Source of the DNA: Apoderus coryli | Taxonomy: Eukaryota > Arthropoda > Insecta > Coleoptera > Attelabidae | Length of the DNA stretch: 64,000 nt | Assembly (NCBI GenBank): GCA_911728435.2 | Contig: OU452204.1 | Span: forward strand, 5,332,001-5,396,000 | Direction: 5' to 3' | In this document: piece after piece, positions 1-11,999 of the stretch | Layout: the number at the start of each line of letters is the position of its first letter | Numbering within the stretch: the stretch's first letter is position 1 | Translations under genes and position numbers: made by a program | Notes under the pieces: model-generated | The model's input: only the letters and a program-made list of their open reading frames with translations | What the model was told of the DNA's origin: nothing | The model's database searches: none

Positions 1-390
1 GAATGCTCAATTATTTGAAAAGTGGATGCCTGTACAACTGTTATTAAACATTCCGAGTAATTCTATAATGTTTATGGACAACACATCTTATCATTCCAGA
101 TTGTGCTTTAAAATTCCTAACACCAATACCAAAAAACAAGATATTATTAATTTTATGACAAAGAAACAATTAACTATTCTTAAAACAAATTCGACAAAGA
201 AAGAATTACTTGATACAATAAAATCATTTAATTTCAAATAAGAATATATTTATGCAATAGACCAAATTTGCCTTACTCAACGATATACTGTTCTCAGTTT
301 GCCGTATATTCAATCCGACCGAGATGATTTGGAGCTCATAAAATCCAATTAGAAAGAAATTATTCAAATCCCAAATATCTGTATTTATAA
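1..390 (+). pseudogene. Tc1-like (DDE_3) transposase C-terminal fragment
   Basis: An open stretch at 26-241 contains IMFMDNTSYHSR, then KIPNTNTKKQDIINFM. This matches the second catalytic Asp block (V-x-DNA-x-YHS, then a K-P-T-x-x-x-K-x-D-I segment) of the IS630/Tc1/mariner transposases common in arthropod genomes. After the stop near 241 the similarity seems to continue in broken frames to about 390, with a degraded LP-Y...D-LELI stretch where the third acidic residue would be expected. The start of the gene is outside the window. It is a dead fragment; no TIR was identified. Confidence 0.7.
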
Positions 391-699
391 CTTTTCTTTT
401 ATTTTCGCTAAAATGATGCCACGCCGATGCCTCCAAACTGAACTAAAAGGCCGCCCAAAGCTTTTTTACAATTTCAATTGAGACTATAACGACCATACTT
501 AATGTGTTAATATTAGCCATTGTTTTTAAAATAATTAATAATAATTTAAATATTTGTTAATGATAAAATTGATGGTCGATGGTACATTAGATGGTTTGAG
601 AGAAGTATCCATACGATTGTTTCGAAAATTTAACTGATTACTCAGGCCAACCTTATCTATTAGGTCTATAATATTGGCAGATTTTTTATTTATTAAAAA
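391..699. other. AT-rich intron, nothing recognised
   Basis: No coding similarity, repeat partner or structure was seen here. Confidence 0.5.
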
Positions 700-1500
700 A
701 TTAAACAATGTCATAATAATAATAATACATTTATTGTTGCAAAACCTAATCTACATATTATCTTATACACATAATTCAGCACAATAAATCTAGAAGAACA
801 CAAAACAGTTAATAGCTGCCGCGCTCGAGTAAGTACAAAAATTTATAAATTCTTTCAACAACCCAAAATTAAAACTAAATGTTATATAATTACTACTACT
901 AAACATACCACAAACAAACAAACCAACCGAAATAAATTTTAACTAAATGATTCACAGAATGGACAAACTTCTATTAATTAACCATTTTGCTAAAACTTTC
1001 CCAAAAGAATTGTACACCATTCTATCCCTAAGCTCCTCAGGAAGATTGTTAAAAACTTTTATACTGACATGTTCGAAAGATCTTTGTCCTATACCTTTTT
1101 TAGTTTTAGATAATTATATTTATGTTTCTATTTTCTCGAAATCGGGTTCTATATTCATGAGAAGTTAATGAATTTAGTAAGCTATTTTTCTGTGCAAAAA
1201 GCAGACTGTGCTTATAAAATATATTTCTTATTGATAAAATGTCATAATCCTCAAACAGAATTTCAGATGAATATTGCTTATTTAATCCAAAAATTATCTA
1301 ATCCTTTTTTGTGTTATCTCTAACGGTCTTACAATGTGTTCTCCTCCCCAGCCAATTATTCCATTCATCAAATGTGGTTGTACTAACGCATAATACATAA
1401 ATATTAAATGATCAGATGAGAGGATAGTTTTCAGCTTTTTAAACATGAAAGATAGGGATCTAATTTTTCTAGTGACCTCATTGTCATTGTATGTTAATAC
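700..1500 (-). pseudogene. 3' fragment of a CR1/jockey-group LINE
   Basis: On the minus strand, broken frames give YYALVQPHLMNGIIGWGGE...LEITQKRI (about 1480-1310) and then GQRSFEHVSIKVFNNLPEEL (about 1090-1030). These are the RT-connection and C-terminal blocks typical of CR1/jockey-group ORF2 proteins. The fragment is followed by a short minus-strand (TTA)n run at about 719-731, the same kind of tail as the LINE ending at 40131. It lacks the endonuclease and the RT catalytic core, so it is a 5'-truncated or decayed copy. Confidence 0.8.
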
Positions 1501-1814
1501 TAAAATATTACATTACTATCGGAATGGTACAAACTGAGTTTGAAAGCTGTTTTTATTGGCGTACTACTTTTCTGTAGTTGATGGGGATATTTTTTTTGTT
1601 TCTATTTTACATTACATTAAATGCATTGTAAATTGAACTGCAAATAAACTGATTGTTATTACTAATTCATTTTTGCTGCTTTTGCCATAATTCTTAGCTG
1701 TTTACTTTTTTCATTTAGGAAAATATAATAACACTTTTTAGTTTTCTTCTTATATCAGAAATCGTATTTTTTAACATAATATCGTTTATATCCCCTGCTT
1801 TTCTATCTGTTTTG

Positions 1815-2525
1815 CATATTTAATAGAAGCCTTACTGCAACGTTCATAGTGTTTAGAATTCATTGGCGTTTATGACTTCTAAAGTAAACCGAGTTATTGC
1901 ATTTTGCTTACTCAAGGGGCGAGTTTGTTCACTAGAGAGTCGGGAACGCGTGAGAAAACCTGAATTGTTAGGTACAATGTCAATTTCCTACTTGCTTGTA
2001 AAGTATTGTAGAATCTAATAAGCCAAGCACCACTGTGTTTTCATGACGAATTTATCGCCTTACAACCAGTGACCTTATGCGATTGTATCCGCTTTTATGG
2101 TAATTTTACTCCACTCCATGTTAAGAAGTCCATCACTGGGGACTTCTTCATTAGGATACATGTAAAACAGTATTTTATGACTTTGCCTTGCGATTATATA
2201 TCTCGATTCAATACATCGAAAAGAAATATTATGACAATTTACAAGGTGCAATCAAATTTAAAGTAATTTCCTTTTAATATGTTGTCGAAATCAAACTTAT
2301 TTCAATATTATTTTCTTATTGTACTATGCATATTTATAATATGCTGATATTTAGCAACCTTGCAACCTTGCAACCTAACAATTTAAGTTTTCTCACGCGT
2401 TGCCGACTCTCCACTGAACAAACTCGCCGCTTGAGTAAGCAAAATGCAATAACTACTTTAGAAGCCATAAACGCCAATGAGTTCTAAACACTTTGAACGT
2501 TGCAGTAAGGCTTCAATCAAATATG
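1815..2525. mobile_element. Foldback/MITE with about 150-bp inverted repeats
   Basis: The arms at 1815-1972 and 2373-2525 are near-complementary over about 150 bp. They share blocks such as AGCCTTACTGCAACGTTC, GGCGTTTATG and TTGCATTTTGCTTACTCAAG with their complements. The 400-bp spacer has no coding similarity; a small hairpin (GAAGTCC...GGACTTC) lies near 2126-2148. Inferred to be a non-autonomous DNA transposon. Confidence 0.8.
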
Positions 2526-4192
2526 TAACACGTACGTCTGGTAAACCGTGTGTCTAAAAGCAAAATACTAATAATTTTATTATTATTGACTCTTTAACAC
2601 TACAATAATACTAAAATAATACAACTTTATCTAGTGTACTAAAATACGAGTAAAAAACTATGATTACAAACAATGTTCATTTATTTAATATCTCCCGGCG
2701 TAATAAAAAAAGTACGCCAGTTACGAGCCAATAAAGTACTTAGTATTTAAGAATTATTGTTATCTTTACTATTATGTTTCGCTTATGTTTGTATCCTTAC
2801 TTCATATAAAACTGTTTTGCTAATTAAAGATAAATTATTCTCAAACTATTAGCTGTAAAGTAAAGATTTGAAGTTTTTACTGTTAATAAAGATTTTATAA
2901 TTTTTAAAAATCGTTTCGAAGTTAATTTATCCAAAATTCGCCGTACAATATCTTCTTTAAAACTTTTATTCTCTTTTCAACTAGGTATATTTTTCAATGA
3001 AAATTGAATTGTTTGATAGCAGTTTTAAAATCCTTCACAGAACTGGTTTTGATGTATATTTTTTATTGAAAACCGTATCATAATAATTTCAGTCAGTCTT
3101 CTTCGAAATTATTGGGAATGACTAACAGTTCTTTTCATTTCGTTGACAAGACGAAAAGATAATAAAAAAAAAGAATCAATTATTGATGTTAAATTTCGAT
3201 TTAAGTAAAATAAACGGGCATTTAAGTGTGCTTTGGGAATTTTTTGTTATAAGTAGGTATAGTTTTAGGAGTTTGCGGTTTGCAAAAACGATGAAGTAAT
3301 GTACAATTCTACAGTAATCCAGATGGACTTATTTATCGGGTATTATAATTAATAAATAAAATGTTCATTTTCATCTTCTCTACAATTGGCAACGCCGCGG
3401 AAATTATCCCTACAGTTGTTCGTATGTTGGAAGCCAGCTTGAAAAATTGGTGTCATAGGGAAAAACGTGGATAAAAATTCCGAAACAAATTTGTTATAGT
3501 TTTTCATGCTTCTCTGGGCACTTGGTTAAAAAAAATTTACTGAGTGATAGTTAACCCTGTATATTACAATATAATATAGTATTTGCCATTTATTCACTAT
3601 GAATCTTTGACACATATAGAAAATAGTTATAACTCTATTCAACTAGTAAAAAACTGTGCAAAGGGACATTAATTGCTTTGAGCAAAGTTAGATATTTTAC
3701 TTTTAAAGTGTGGATGCAGTAGTTTTGACCTTCTCTGTATGCTCATATTACATGTTTAGTGAAATATTAGAGTAAAATAACATGAAATCCAAACACCATA
3801 CGCTATAGGATTAAATAATGTATCCGCTAATCTATGAGCTTAAAACCAAAATACACTGATATTAAACAGATAATTTATTAAAGGTAGAAATTAATTAAAC
3901 GATATATCAGGATCGAGAGGTATTTATCTAATTTACGGTTTACTATTAGAATATGACAAACAATAAACAATACGTCCTTTTTCTAAGGTAGATATTAACA
4001 TTCTCGATAATCATAAAGTATAAGTTACACGATCATTTAACAAAACAAGACATTTCGAGACATTGTCTGCCAACCACTATGCTTTCACCAGACGACCGTT
4101 TCGTCGATCCACGACTTATCAGTGGTGATCGGTCAGTAGCTGACAGCCAAACTATATATTTGCTCCGGTACACAGGGTTATTCACGCCATAC
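2526..4192. other. AT-rich intron, nothing recognised
   Basis: No ORF with similarity and no clear repeat partner. Isolated ACCCTGTA-type motifs (for example near 3553) resemble ends of small DNA elements but could not be paired. Confidence 0.5.
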
Positions 4193-5680
4193 TGTAACAA
4201 GACACCACGCCACTGGTATTATGGATACTAGTTGGGTTTTTTATAGAGATATTTTTTCTTAGTTTGGGAGATATAATATTTTTGTGAATATTATTTTAAA
4301 TCGATTGTTAACAAATGTTCCTAAACTGTCCTTTTAGTCATAAAATTTAAGGGTCTGTTTTCTATCTATCTTATCGTTTATTGATATGGGGTTTACGAAA
4401 CGCAATAAACACATCTGCAAGTAGGTACATGAATAACAAAAATATATAATTTTTGTCTCTTTTCTTTGTTCAACTTTTAGAAAGAGATGGCCCGTGTTTT
4501 CTTGTTCGAAGAATGACATGTTTTAGTTACAGAGTGGTCTCACTTTTGAACGTCGAAATACTTTCATGTAAATTAAATGTCAGACTTTTATCATTATATA
4601 CAGAAGCAAATTGGAGGGTGTCACGGTTTCCTATATCAAATAAATATATATAAAGGGCGAATACAAAAACAGTGAGTTTTTGTCCAGTCGCTGATTCGGG
4701 AGATTGGGAAGTCATTATAAAATCGTATTGTTTCTTGCTTTACAAATGGTAGTGACTGGTTAATCTTCTGAACGAACTCCAACATAAGATACCTAAGTAT
4801 TAACAATACTTATTACAGTCGACATAAAAAAGTATTTTATTTCTAAGACGTAAACTAATAGTCACCCTGTAGCTGTATCTTTATAGGGGTATATTGTAAA
4901 AATGTCCTTTTTTCTGATTGGCCATTTTTCATACTGTAGCACCTACTTGTCATTTTTATGAGGAAATTTTAGAAATGCAATAGGACTTACAAGTTCGTTT
5001 TAGTCTTGGTAGACTCTAGATGTGATTTCCAATTTTATAAAGTGAAATTAAATATTTTAATTTGTTTTTTTTTTTGGACTTAGAAGCTTTCTCAGTTAAG
5101 AATTATTTTCTAGTTTTTGTTTTCAAGTATACCAGTCCATTTCATTTTATTGTATTGAATTGTATAAAGTTTCTTAATAATACTCGAAGTTAAAGTTTCA
5201 GTAAGTTCTTTGTTTGTCTTTGTCTTTGTGTCTTTTAATTGAAGGCCTTTTTGTTTCCAATCAATTTTTATAAAGATTAAGTTGTTTCTTTTAGTAATTG
5301 AAATAAATTCAGTTTTCAATTGTAATTAAAGTTTCGTATAGGAATGAATATTTGTTCGTAATTATATTAATTTTTCTATTATAATTTGTACAAGTAATGA
5401 CTAAGATTTTCTTCTAAATTTTCATTTTCGTTTAATTGTTTTATTCTTTTTTTTTATTTATACATATTTATTTCTTTGTTGTTATTAATTTTCTTTATTA
5501 GTTTTCATTATTAAATTAGTTGTTTTGAGCCCAATCCTTTGCGTTTTATTTCAAATAAAGTTTCGTTATGTTGGTGAACAGATCATCAGGTCATTTAATT
5601 AATAATTTTCTTTTAAATACAATGTGGGTGACCGACAGGGATCCAGAATTATAAAAGGTGAGTAATTTTACATTATTTAT
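4193..5680 (+). repeat. 1.48-kb dispersed repeat, copy 1 (LTR-like)
   Basis: Begins TGTAACAAGACACCACGCC and is collinear, in the same orientation, with 52931-54411. Similarity is high throughout, with small indels. Near the 3' end both copies have AAATAAAGTTTCG (poly-A-signal-like), then ...AAATACA, GTGGGTGACCGACAG and a splice-donor-like AAAAGGTGAGT. The TGT...ACA ends and the downstream shared leader suggest an LTR plus leader of a retroelement, but no primer-binding site matched a tRNA I know. Small ORFs present in both copies are probably incidental. Confidence 0.75.
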
Positions 5681-5711
5681 GGTTACATTTTAAAGATATT
5701 GTGAATCTATA

Positions 5712-6080
5712 CAGGGTGTCCCAGATATAAGAAATGAACCATAGTTATGTTTTTTTTAATGGAATAACCTGTATATGAATATATTTTTAGATTCCCCGTT
5801 CAAAATAAACTTAACTTTCATTAAAGTACATTTCACCTAAACCTGACAGTCTTTTAAATATTTTAATTTTTATAAAAAATATAGACAAAATTTTAATGAA
5901 AAAATTCACACCTATTCGTTTGTTGTTTCTAAGCCAGTCTGGGCTTATCAATATACCCACTGATCACTTGTTACGCCAAATATAAAAAACGCTCAATACT
6001 AAATACATAACAATAACATAAGTTATATGAACGTAAATTTTAATTGTAAATAACTTGTTTATTTCACATGGAACACCCGG
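5712..6080. mobile_element. Short TA-flanked MITE
   Basis: The left end CAGGGTGTCCCAGATATAA and the right end read in reverse, CCGGGTGTTCCATGTGAAA, form imperfect TIRs flanked by TA on both sides (5710-5711 and 6081-6082). The 370-bp interior is non-coding. This fits a Tc1/mariner-type non-autonomous element. Confidence 0.55.
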
Positions 6081-6082
6081 TA

Positions 6083-7399
6083 TATGAGGTGAGATATAGA
6101 TGCACAAAGTAATTATCTGTCAAATATTATAATAGTTTCCTATGGATAACTCTTGACGTTTTCGTGAAAAATGCACATATTCATAATATTAGGCGAATTT
6201 ACCCTACACGGTACAGAAATATAGAAGAATGTGTTTGGCGACATCTAGCTAAGTTAGTAATATGCCCAGCATGTGCAGGATCATTGGATGCTCTTCTATG
6301 TATTGCATATTAGAAAGAAAAAATGTGAACATTTTGTGTGTTTATCATCAAGTCATATGACACATTTTATAAATTTTGTGATAAAGCTCTGTGCAAAATT
6401 ATTTCTGCAGATGTCTTAGTTGCTGCCGATTTTAATCATACAGCTGAGTATAGGCAAAGCTAAAATACGGAAATTTGTTAGGTAACAAATAATATGAGAT
6501 CGGAAAGGGCAGATACGTAGATATGATAAACATCTCCTAACTCCCATTCCATATTAACTTTCCTATTTGCATCATTTATCTTTTCAGTGTTCCATTCAGG
6601 AAAATGATCAAACATTGTTTTTGTATCCCGTCACTTCAACGGATATTAAAAATGTTTCATCTAAATTAACAACCAAAAACAGCTGCAAACAATTATTAAG
6701 CTTTCAGTAACACTGGCATACGTAATGTTTTAAGCTTATATATTTTAGGCAGCAAACTTCCACAGGCAACTAAACTTATAGAAAAAATTATAAATCTTAT
6801 GCCAAATTCATACTAGCTAGTATAAATTTGAGAGTTTTGACTTGGTTCACAGGAAATATATTGCAATTACATCATAACAAGATGAACGCGGTATTATTTA
6901 GAACAAAAGCTTCCAGAATTTCCATTCCTTTTAGTTTTCGTACACCTTTGGGGATTAAGTCGATAACTCTCGACACTCAATTTCTAGGCATTTACGTAAT
7001 CAGGATTTGTGGCCGCGAATTGTCAAAAAAGTTTATTCATATTCTTCATATAAGTGTAAATTTGACACAAGTACCTACATTATGACTCCAACACTGTAAA
7101 TATAAATTATCCAGTGGCGACGGGTGACTTTTTCTAAAGTGTTACCAAAACCAGGTGTGAAAATCTTATCTTTAAAAAAAAGTTTATTTTGAACCTCCCA
7201 AATATAATTTTTTGCTTATTTTAGGTATTTTATTTAAACTCTTTTTTAAATTATTTTTTTTTAAGTAAAAATTGCTAAAATAAAATAAATCACTACTCCG
7301 AATTTCCCAAATAATATAATACCTATATAAAACAACAAACAAACAATTAAAAAAAAAAACTAAACATACTATTCTAAGACAAAGTATTTATTTAATTAC
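6083..7399. other. Intron; one short repeat shared with the mariner flank
   Basis: No gene recognised. TTTGGCGACATCTAGC at about 6235, followed by a diverged AGTAATATGCC, recurs at about 9101-9130 just before the mariner pseudogene, so 6.2 kb probably holds a scrap of the same element or of a repeat it landed in. The ORF at 6828-7085 has no recognisable similarity. Confidence 0.4.
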
Positions 7400-7660
7400 A
7401 CGCACACTGTATCCCGCAGCCTATTCTGTGTAACGAGTATCCAAAACAAAAAATGGTAACAAGCGTACATAAATCGCGACGTCCCCCACGCTCTCGCGCT
7501 GTAGAATGTAGAATTCAACTCACGCGACTAGACACGAGTCGGACCCGACCAGGGGCCGACGGACCATCACGCGTATAAATAAACGAAAGTGGTAACATTC
7601 AATCTATAGTCTAAGCGAGGCAGATTTATCTCACGAGACGGTGTTGGTTATATACCCATG
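7400..7660 (+). promoter_or_regulatory. GC-richer block with TATA box, promoter- or LTR-like
   Basis: A local GC-rich island (GCGACGTCCCCCACGCTCTC; GAGTCGGACCCGACC) in AT-rich surroundings, followed by GCGTATAAATAAACG at about 7570-7584. This is the layout of a core promoter, as in insect LTR U3 regions; a similar arrangement occurs at 17550-17690. No gene follows. It may be a solo-LTR remnant. Confidence 0.3.
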
Positions 7661-9094
7661 CATTTTGTTTATTATAAATATCTCATCTTGAAATGCATAA
7701 CCTAGACAGTATAGAGCGAATTATTTTCCTGGATTTGGTTAATTTCATTGATTAATTACTGAATTATTACATAAGTATTGCTGTTGGTAAAAAAATAAGT
7801 AAAATTATTTTACAGTTAGTAGTCATAAAATATTTATTTTCAAGATTTGTAACTGTTACAAATGGTAACAGTGGTTACATGGAAGCTTCGCTACTGAAAT
7901 TATCAAATACAGCACTTGACATCCTCCGGGAATGAATAATTCGCCAGACTACATGAATTGTCGCTATAATTAAGTGAGGACTTATTTATGTTTCTATGTA
8001 TAAATGCTGTTTGTAACCTAATTATGAAATGAATTATATTATTATAATAATAATGAAACACAAATAATAATACGAAAAAATCTTTAAATCCATTAAAAAT
8101 ATTTAACACCACAAAGAAGGAGAAGTTGCAAAACACCCTTCCCTATCTGAAAAACGAAAAGAGATTATGAATATGTTTAGTAATGTAAAATTCTTTAAGA
8201 TCGATAATATTCATTTTAGAATAATATATATTAACTTTTGTACGTATTTTCGAAACTTTTCAATTCTTACAAAATACTTCAGGTACGTCGATCGAGTATT
8301 TGTCAAAACTGATTTTTTTCAGAAAAAACAGACAAATACTTATAGTGAATCCGAACACGTAGAAGTACGAACACACACATACACACACTAACGCACAAAA
8401 ACTTTTCCCAAAACACGATTTTCTTAACCAGGAGATCATCAAAATGTCCACATCGAATTTTATTTTTAACCTGATCGCAATACCCCACTTTTAATACTAT
8501 ACTAGTAGTAGGTATAATAGTGCTAGATATCTTTATGCTGTGCATATAGACTAATACTAGACTGATTTTATTTGTGATAATGATAGTCTTGTTAGGTTCA
8601 TATAACATTGAGCAACTGTCAAATAATATTCCGAATTGCCTAAGGCATGCATATTTGATATTTGGCTATTGAAACTCTAACTCTAACAATAGATAATTCA
8701 AGTTCCTTCGTCGAAATAGTAACAATAATTGGACTCTTAATTAGTCCGTTCAAAACAAAATTAAACCCACTAGATTTCGCCCAAAGTTTCGTTTAAACTT
8801 AAACTCCTTCGGGACACATTAAACTAAACATTAGCCGAATTCTGGTGCGTTTAGTGTAGTGTCCTGAACCGACGATGCGTCAAATTATGTCTCTAACTAT
8901 TCTACGCATATACATTTATTGTTCTAAAAGCCCATCGGGAATTCTCAAGACTTAATTCAATATGTTTTATTTTTATAATGGTGTTAAATATTTTGTTACT
9001 ATTTTCCGAACAGTCGTGAAAAGAGTGATCCTTCTACTCGTGTATCACATGCCTATTTTCACTCCTCCTAATCATTAAACATATTGACAAAGAG
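7661..9094. other. Intron, nothing recognised; short (CA)n
   Basis: AT-rich, no coding similarity. A short CA-type microsatellite lies at about 8370-8390. Confidence 0.5.
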
Positions 9095-9135
9095 ATGTTT
9101 TTGGCGACATCTAGCCTGAGCAGGCAATATGCCGG

Positions 9136-10028
9136 GTGAAATACAGTTCACAAATAATGGCCGGACAAGAAGTAACAACTCCATTATATCCTATTGCCAA
9201 CACTAGACGCGCCCGTGGTCGTACCAGCACAAATGATGCAGAGCGCAGTGAACGCCCAATTGAGGCTGTCATTCCAGAAAACGTCAACAAAATTCACGGC
9301 TATAAACGAACGCAAATTGAAGGTGCACGAGCTAGTTGACATTGTAAAGATATCAGATGGTAGCTCTGTGCAAATTGGGTACCTCGTGAGCTCACAGTCG
9401 ACCAAAAACAACAACGAATTATTAAACCGCAATAAAATGGAATTCTATCGTCGATATGTGACAATGGATGAAACATAGCTTCACTATTACACACCAGAAT
9501 CCAAAAGACAGTCAGCTGAGTGGACAGCAATAGACGAACCGAATGCAAAGCGAGCAAAGACGCATCAGGCGACCGGTAAGGTGAAGGCTGTATTTTGGAA
9601 TACGAACGGAATAATATTCATCGACTACCTCCAAAAAGGAACCGCCATCAACAGCGACTATTAATGTGCACTTTCAGATCGATTGGAATCACAAAGAAAC
9701 GGCCACATTTGCAAAAGAAAAAAGTGTTGTTTCACGAAGACAGCTTGTCACCAAATCGATGAAAACAATGGCAACATTGAATGAATTGGGCTTCGAATTG
9801 ATTACCAACCCATCGTATTTTCCAGATTTAGCCACCAGCGACTTTTTCCTCTTTTCAAAACTCAAGAGAATGCTTGCTGGAAAGAAATTTAAGTCCAATG
9901 ATGAAGTAATCGCTGAAACTGAGCCCAATTTTGACGAGAAAGAGAAATCGTACTATAAAAGTAGTATCGAGAAGTTGGAAAATCGCTATACTCGTTGTAT
10001 TGCCCTCGAAGGCATCTATGTTGAATAA
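9136..10028 (+). pseudogene. mariner-family transposase pseudogene
   Basis: Collinear mariner transposase blocks occur in three frames. LKVHELVDIVKIS (helix-turn-helix region) and NRNKMEFYRRYVTMDET lie near 9318-9478; the latter holds the first catalytic Asp. YTPESKRQSAEWTA, GKVKAVFWNTNGIIFIDYL and INSDY follow in broken frame to 9663. MKTMATLNELGFELITNPSYFPDLATSDFFLFSKLKRML and GIYVE close it in an open frame at 9666-10028. The catalytic core is interrupted by a stop just after MDET and by frameshifts near the HQDNAPCH region, which is scrambled. In mariner the third acid is the D of the PDLA(P)SDY motif; here it is preserved as PDLATSDF. Clear TIRs were not found. Confidence 0.9.
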
Positions 10029-11455
10029 TTTAATTGAGTTTTGTCAAAATTTTGTATTTTTCTTACTTATACTACGGACTTATTGAATGAGCTGTTATAA
10101 GCTAGCTGAAATCTAAAACTGAGTTCCACAGGATGTTAAAACTGCTTCACTGTGGTGGGGATCAGAGGTGGGAGCAAATACCTTTTGTTTAATAAAAAAT
10201 TCTACCAACTTGTACAATGAAGTTTAACTAGATTTCTGCATTTTATTCTATACACTGTTATTGATTTGATATGTACCGATGGGGGACTGTAACAAACGGT
10301 GTTTTCAAAATTGTTCGATTTATCACCTGTCACTAGTACACATCAAAGCTATTTGTCGTTGGTAACATCAATTCTATTTGTCATAAATCCAACTGTAGAC
10401 CTCAAAAACATGGGTATCGAGAATTGCTGTTGAAATATGGATAGGCATTAATCAAAAATTTTTATGTCGGCTATAAGTTTATTCTACGTATACTCATACG
10501 ATAGATGGTATTTGGAAATATGTTGCATAATCCCGATTTGCAGTAATAACTTCTAATAATGCATAAAATTTAGGCAAGCCGCATAAACTTTATTACGTGA
10601 ATTGAATTTTCCAGCGGAAAAGAGAATTTATTGGATTTACATTTTACCTCTAATTTAAGAATACTTACTAACGAAAAATGTGCCTGGGATGGCATACTTG
10701 TTCCGTGCTATTTTGTGTACATTCGAAAATAACAAAATTTTTGGGAACAAAGAAAGTATTTTATTGCTTTTCCAAATAGTCGTCTTTATTGTTTATACAC
10801 TTTCTGATATGTTCGAACTATTTCAATATTATTCTGTAATTTTATGTTCTGTTAGAAAAAATGTATTCATTCTGGAAAGAAGCATGTATTCAATACTTTG
10901 ATCTATCATAATAAGCATCAATTTTCGAACTCACCATTACGTGCACAAAATTTTTAGATGTTTTGTGTTACCGTTAACGAACGATAGAACACAGCAACGA
11001 TGAACTTTTAAGGTAATACATAAATGCTCCAATGAGCCACAATTGCAAGACTTCAAAATATACCTTTCAGCAAAGATTAATGTACACAATAGATAATCAG
11101 CGTATATGGGAAATAAAACAAAAATTGAAACTGTCTCGACACGAGCTACATCTATTAGAAAAACATGCAACCATGGAAATTGTAGATGGCGTTATATGTA
11201 TTGTGTTGAAATAAAATAATCATATGGGCAATGTTAGACAAGGCCGAGTATACTTTCCCCTACGAGGTGGGAGTTTGTTTTTATATTATAGGTATCATAT
11301 ATGTACTACTGTGCAGCAGTGTTTTTTGTCGGGTATTATAAAATTATATGGTATACCTATCTACGCAAAGATTAATGTGTATGTACGAAAATAAAAAAAA
11401 TTACTATAATAGTATAAATATACAGGGCTGGTTCATTAAATGTTTTAGACAATAA
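10029..11455. other. Intron with a small inverted dispersed repeat
   Basis: No gene recognised. A stretch at about 11066-11106 (TTTCAGCAAAGATTAATGTA, CACAATAGATAATCAGC) is present in reverse complement at about 14287-14333, showing that both belong to an unidentified dispersed repeat. Confidence 0.45.
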
Positions 11456-11495
11456 TTTTAAATGACTAAAATAATATTATTTTAGTCATTTAAAA
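11456..11495. repeat. Perfect 40-bp palindrome
   Basis: TTTTAAATGACTAAAATAAT followed immediately by its exact reverse complement, with no loop. It could be a hairpin or the centre of a decayed foldback element. Confidence 0.9.
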
Positions 11496-11990
11496 TTTCG
11501 GATATAAGGATGCATCAAAAAGTTATATTTAAATTAACGAAATTTGGCGTTATAGATAGGACTTCCGGTTATTACCTGATTCAGTTTTAAGGATCAAACT
11601 CAAACAGCAGATTCAACTTGTCGTTAACATTATGAAAAAATAAATCATAGAGGCGGGTAAATTAAAGGGGCATACAGGCGTGAAATGCTACCCTAACTGT
11701 TTTATGCACATTTTTTGCGTGTGTTTCAATTCGGAGATGTAAAATCTAACAAATTATATACGTAATAAATGTATCCTTCTGTGATATTGATAGAAAGTCA
11801 TCATTATCGCGTAATATCGATTTTAAGAAATATTAATATTAAAAAGGCTGTGCTTTTTACAAGTTGCTGAAGTAAATAAGGTTTGAAATTTCCAGCATGA
11901 CAATAATTATTTAAAAAAATACGGTTTTGAAATGCAGGATGTAAAAAATTAGAATTTTTAATCTGTTTTTAATGAAAATTTAAATCTATT
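11496..11990. other. Intron, nothing recognised
   Basis: AT-rich, no coding similarity or repeat partner seen. Confidence 0.4.
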
Positions 11991-11999
11991 GAGAAATAT

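Noticed and set aside
4334..4519. ORF on the minus strand that recurs almost unchanged at 53071-53256
   Set aside because: The conservation only reflects the two copies of the 1.48-kb repeat; the neighbouring frames are conserved equally well, so it is not evidence for coding.
5620..5650. GTGGGTGACCGACAGGG as a primer-binding site after an LTR end
   Set aside because: It starts in a suitable place but is not complementary to any tRNA 3' end I can name.
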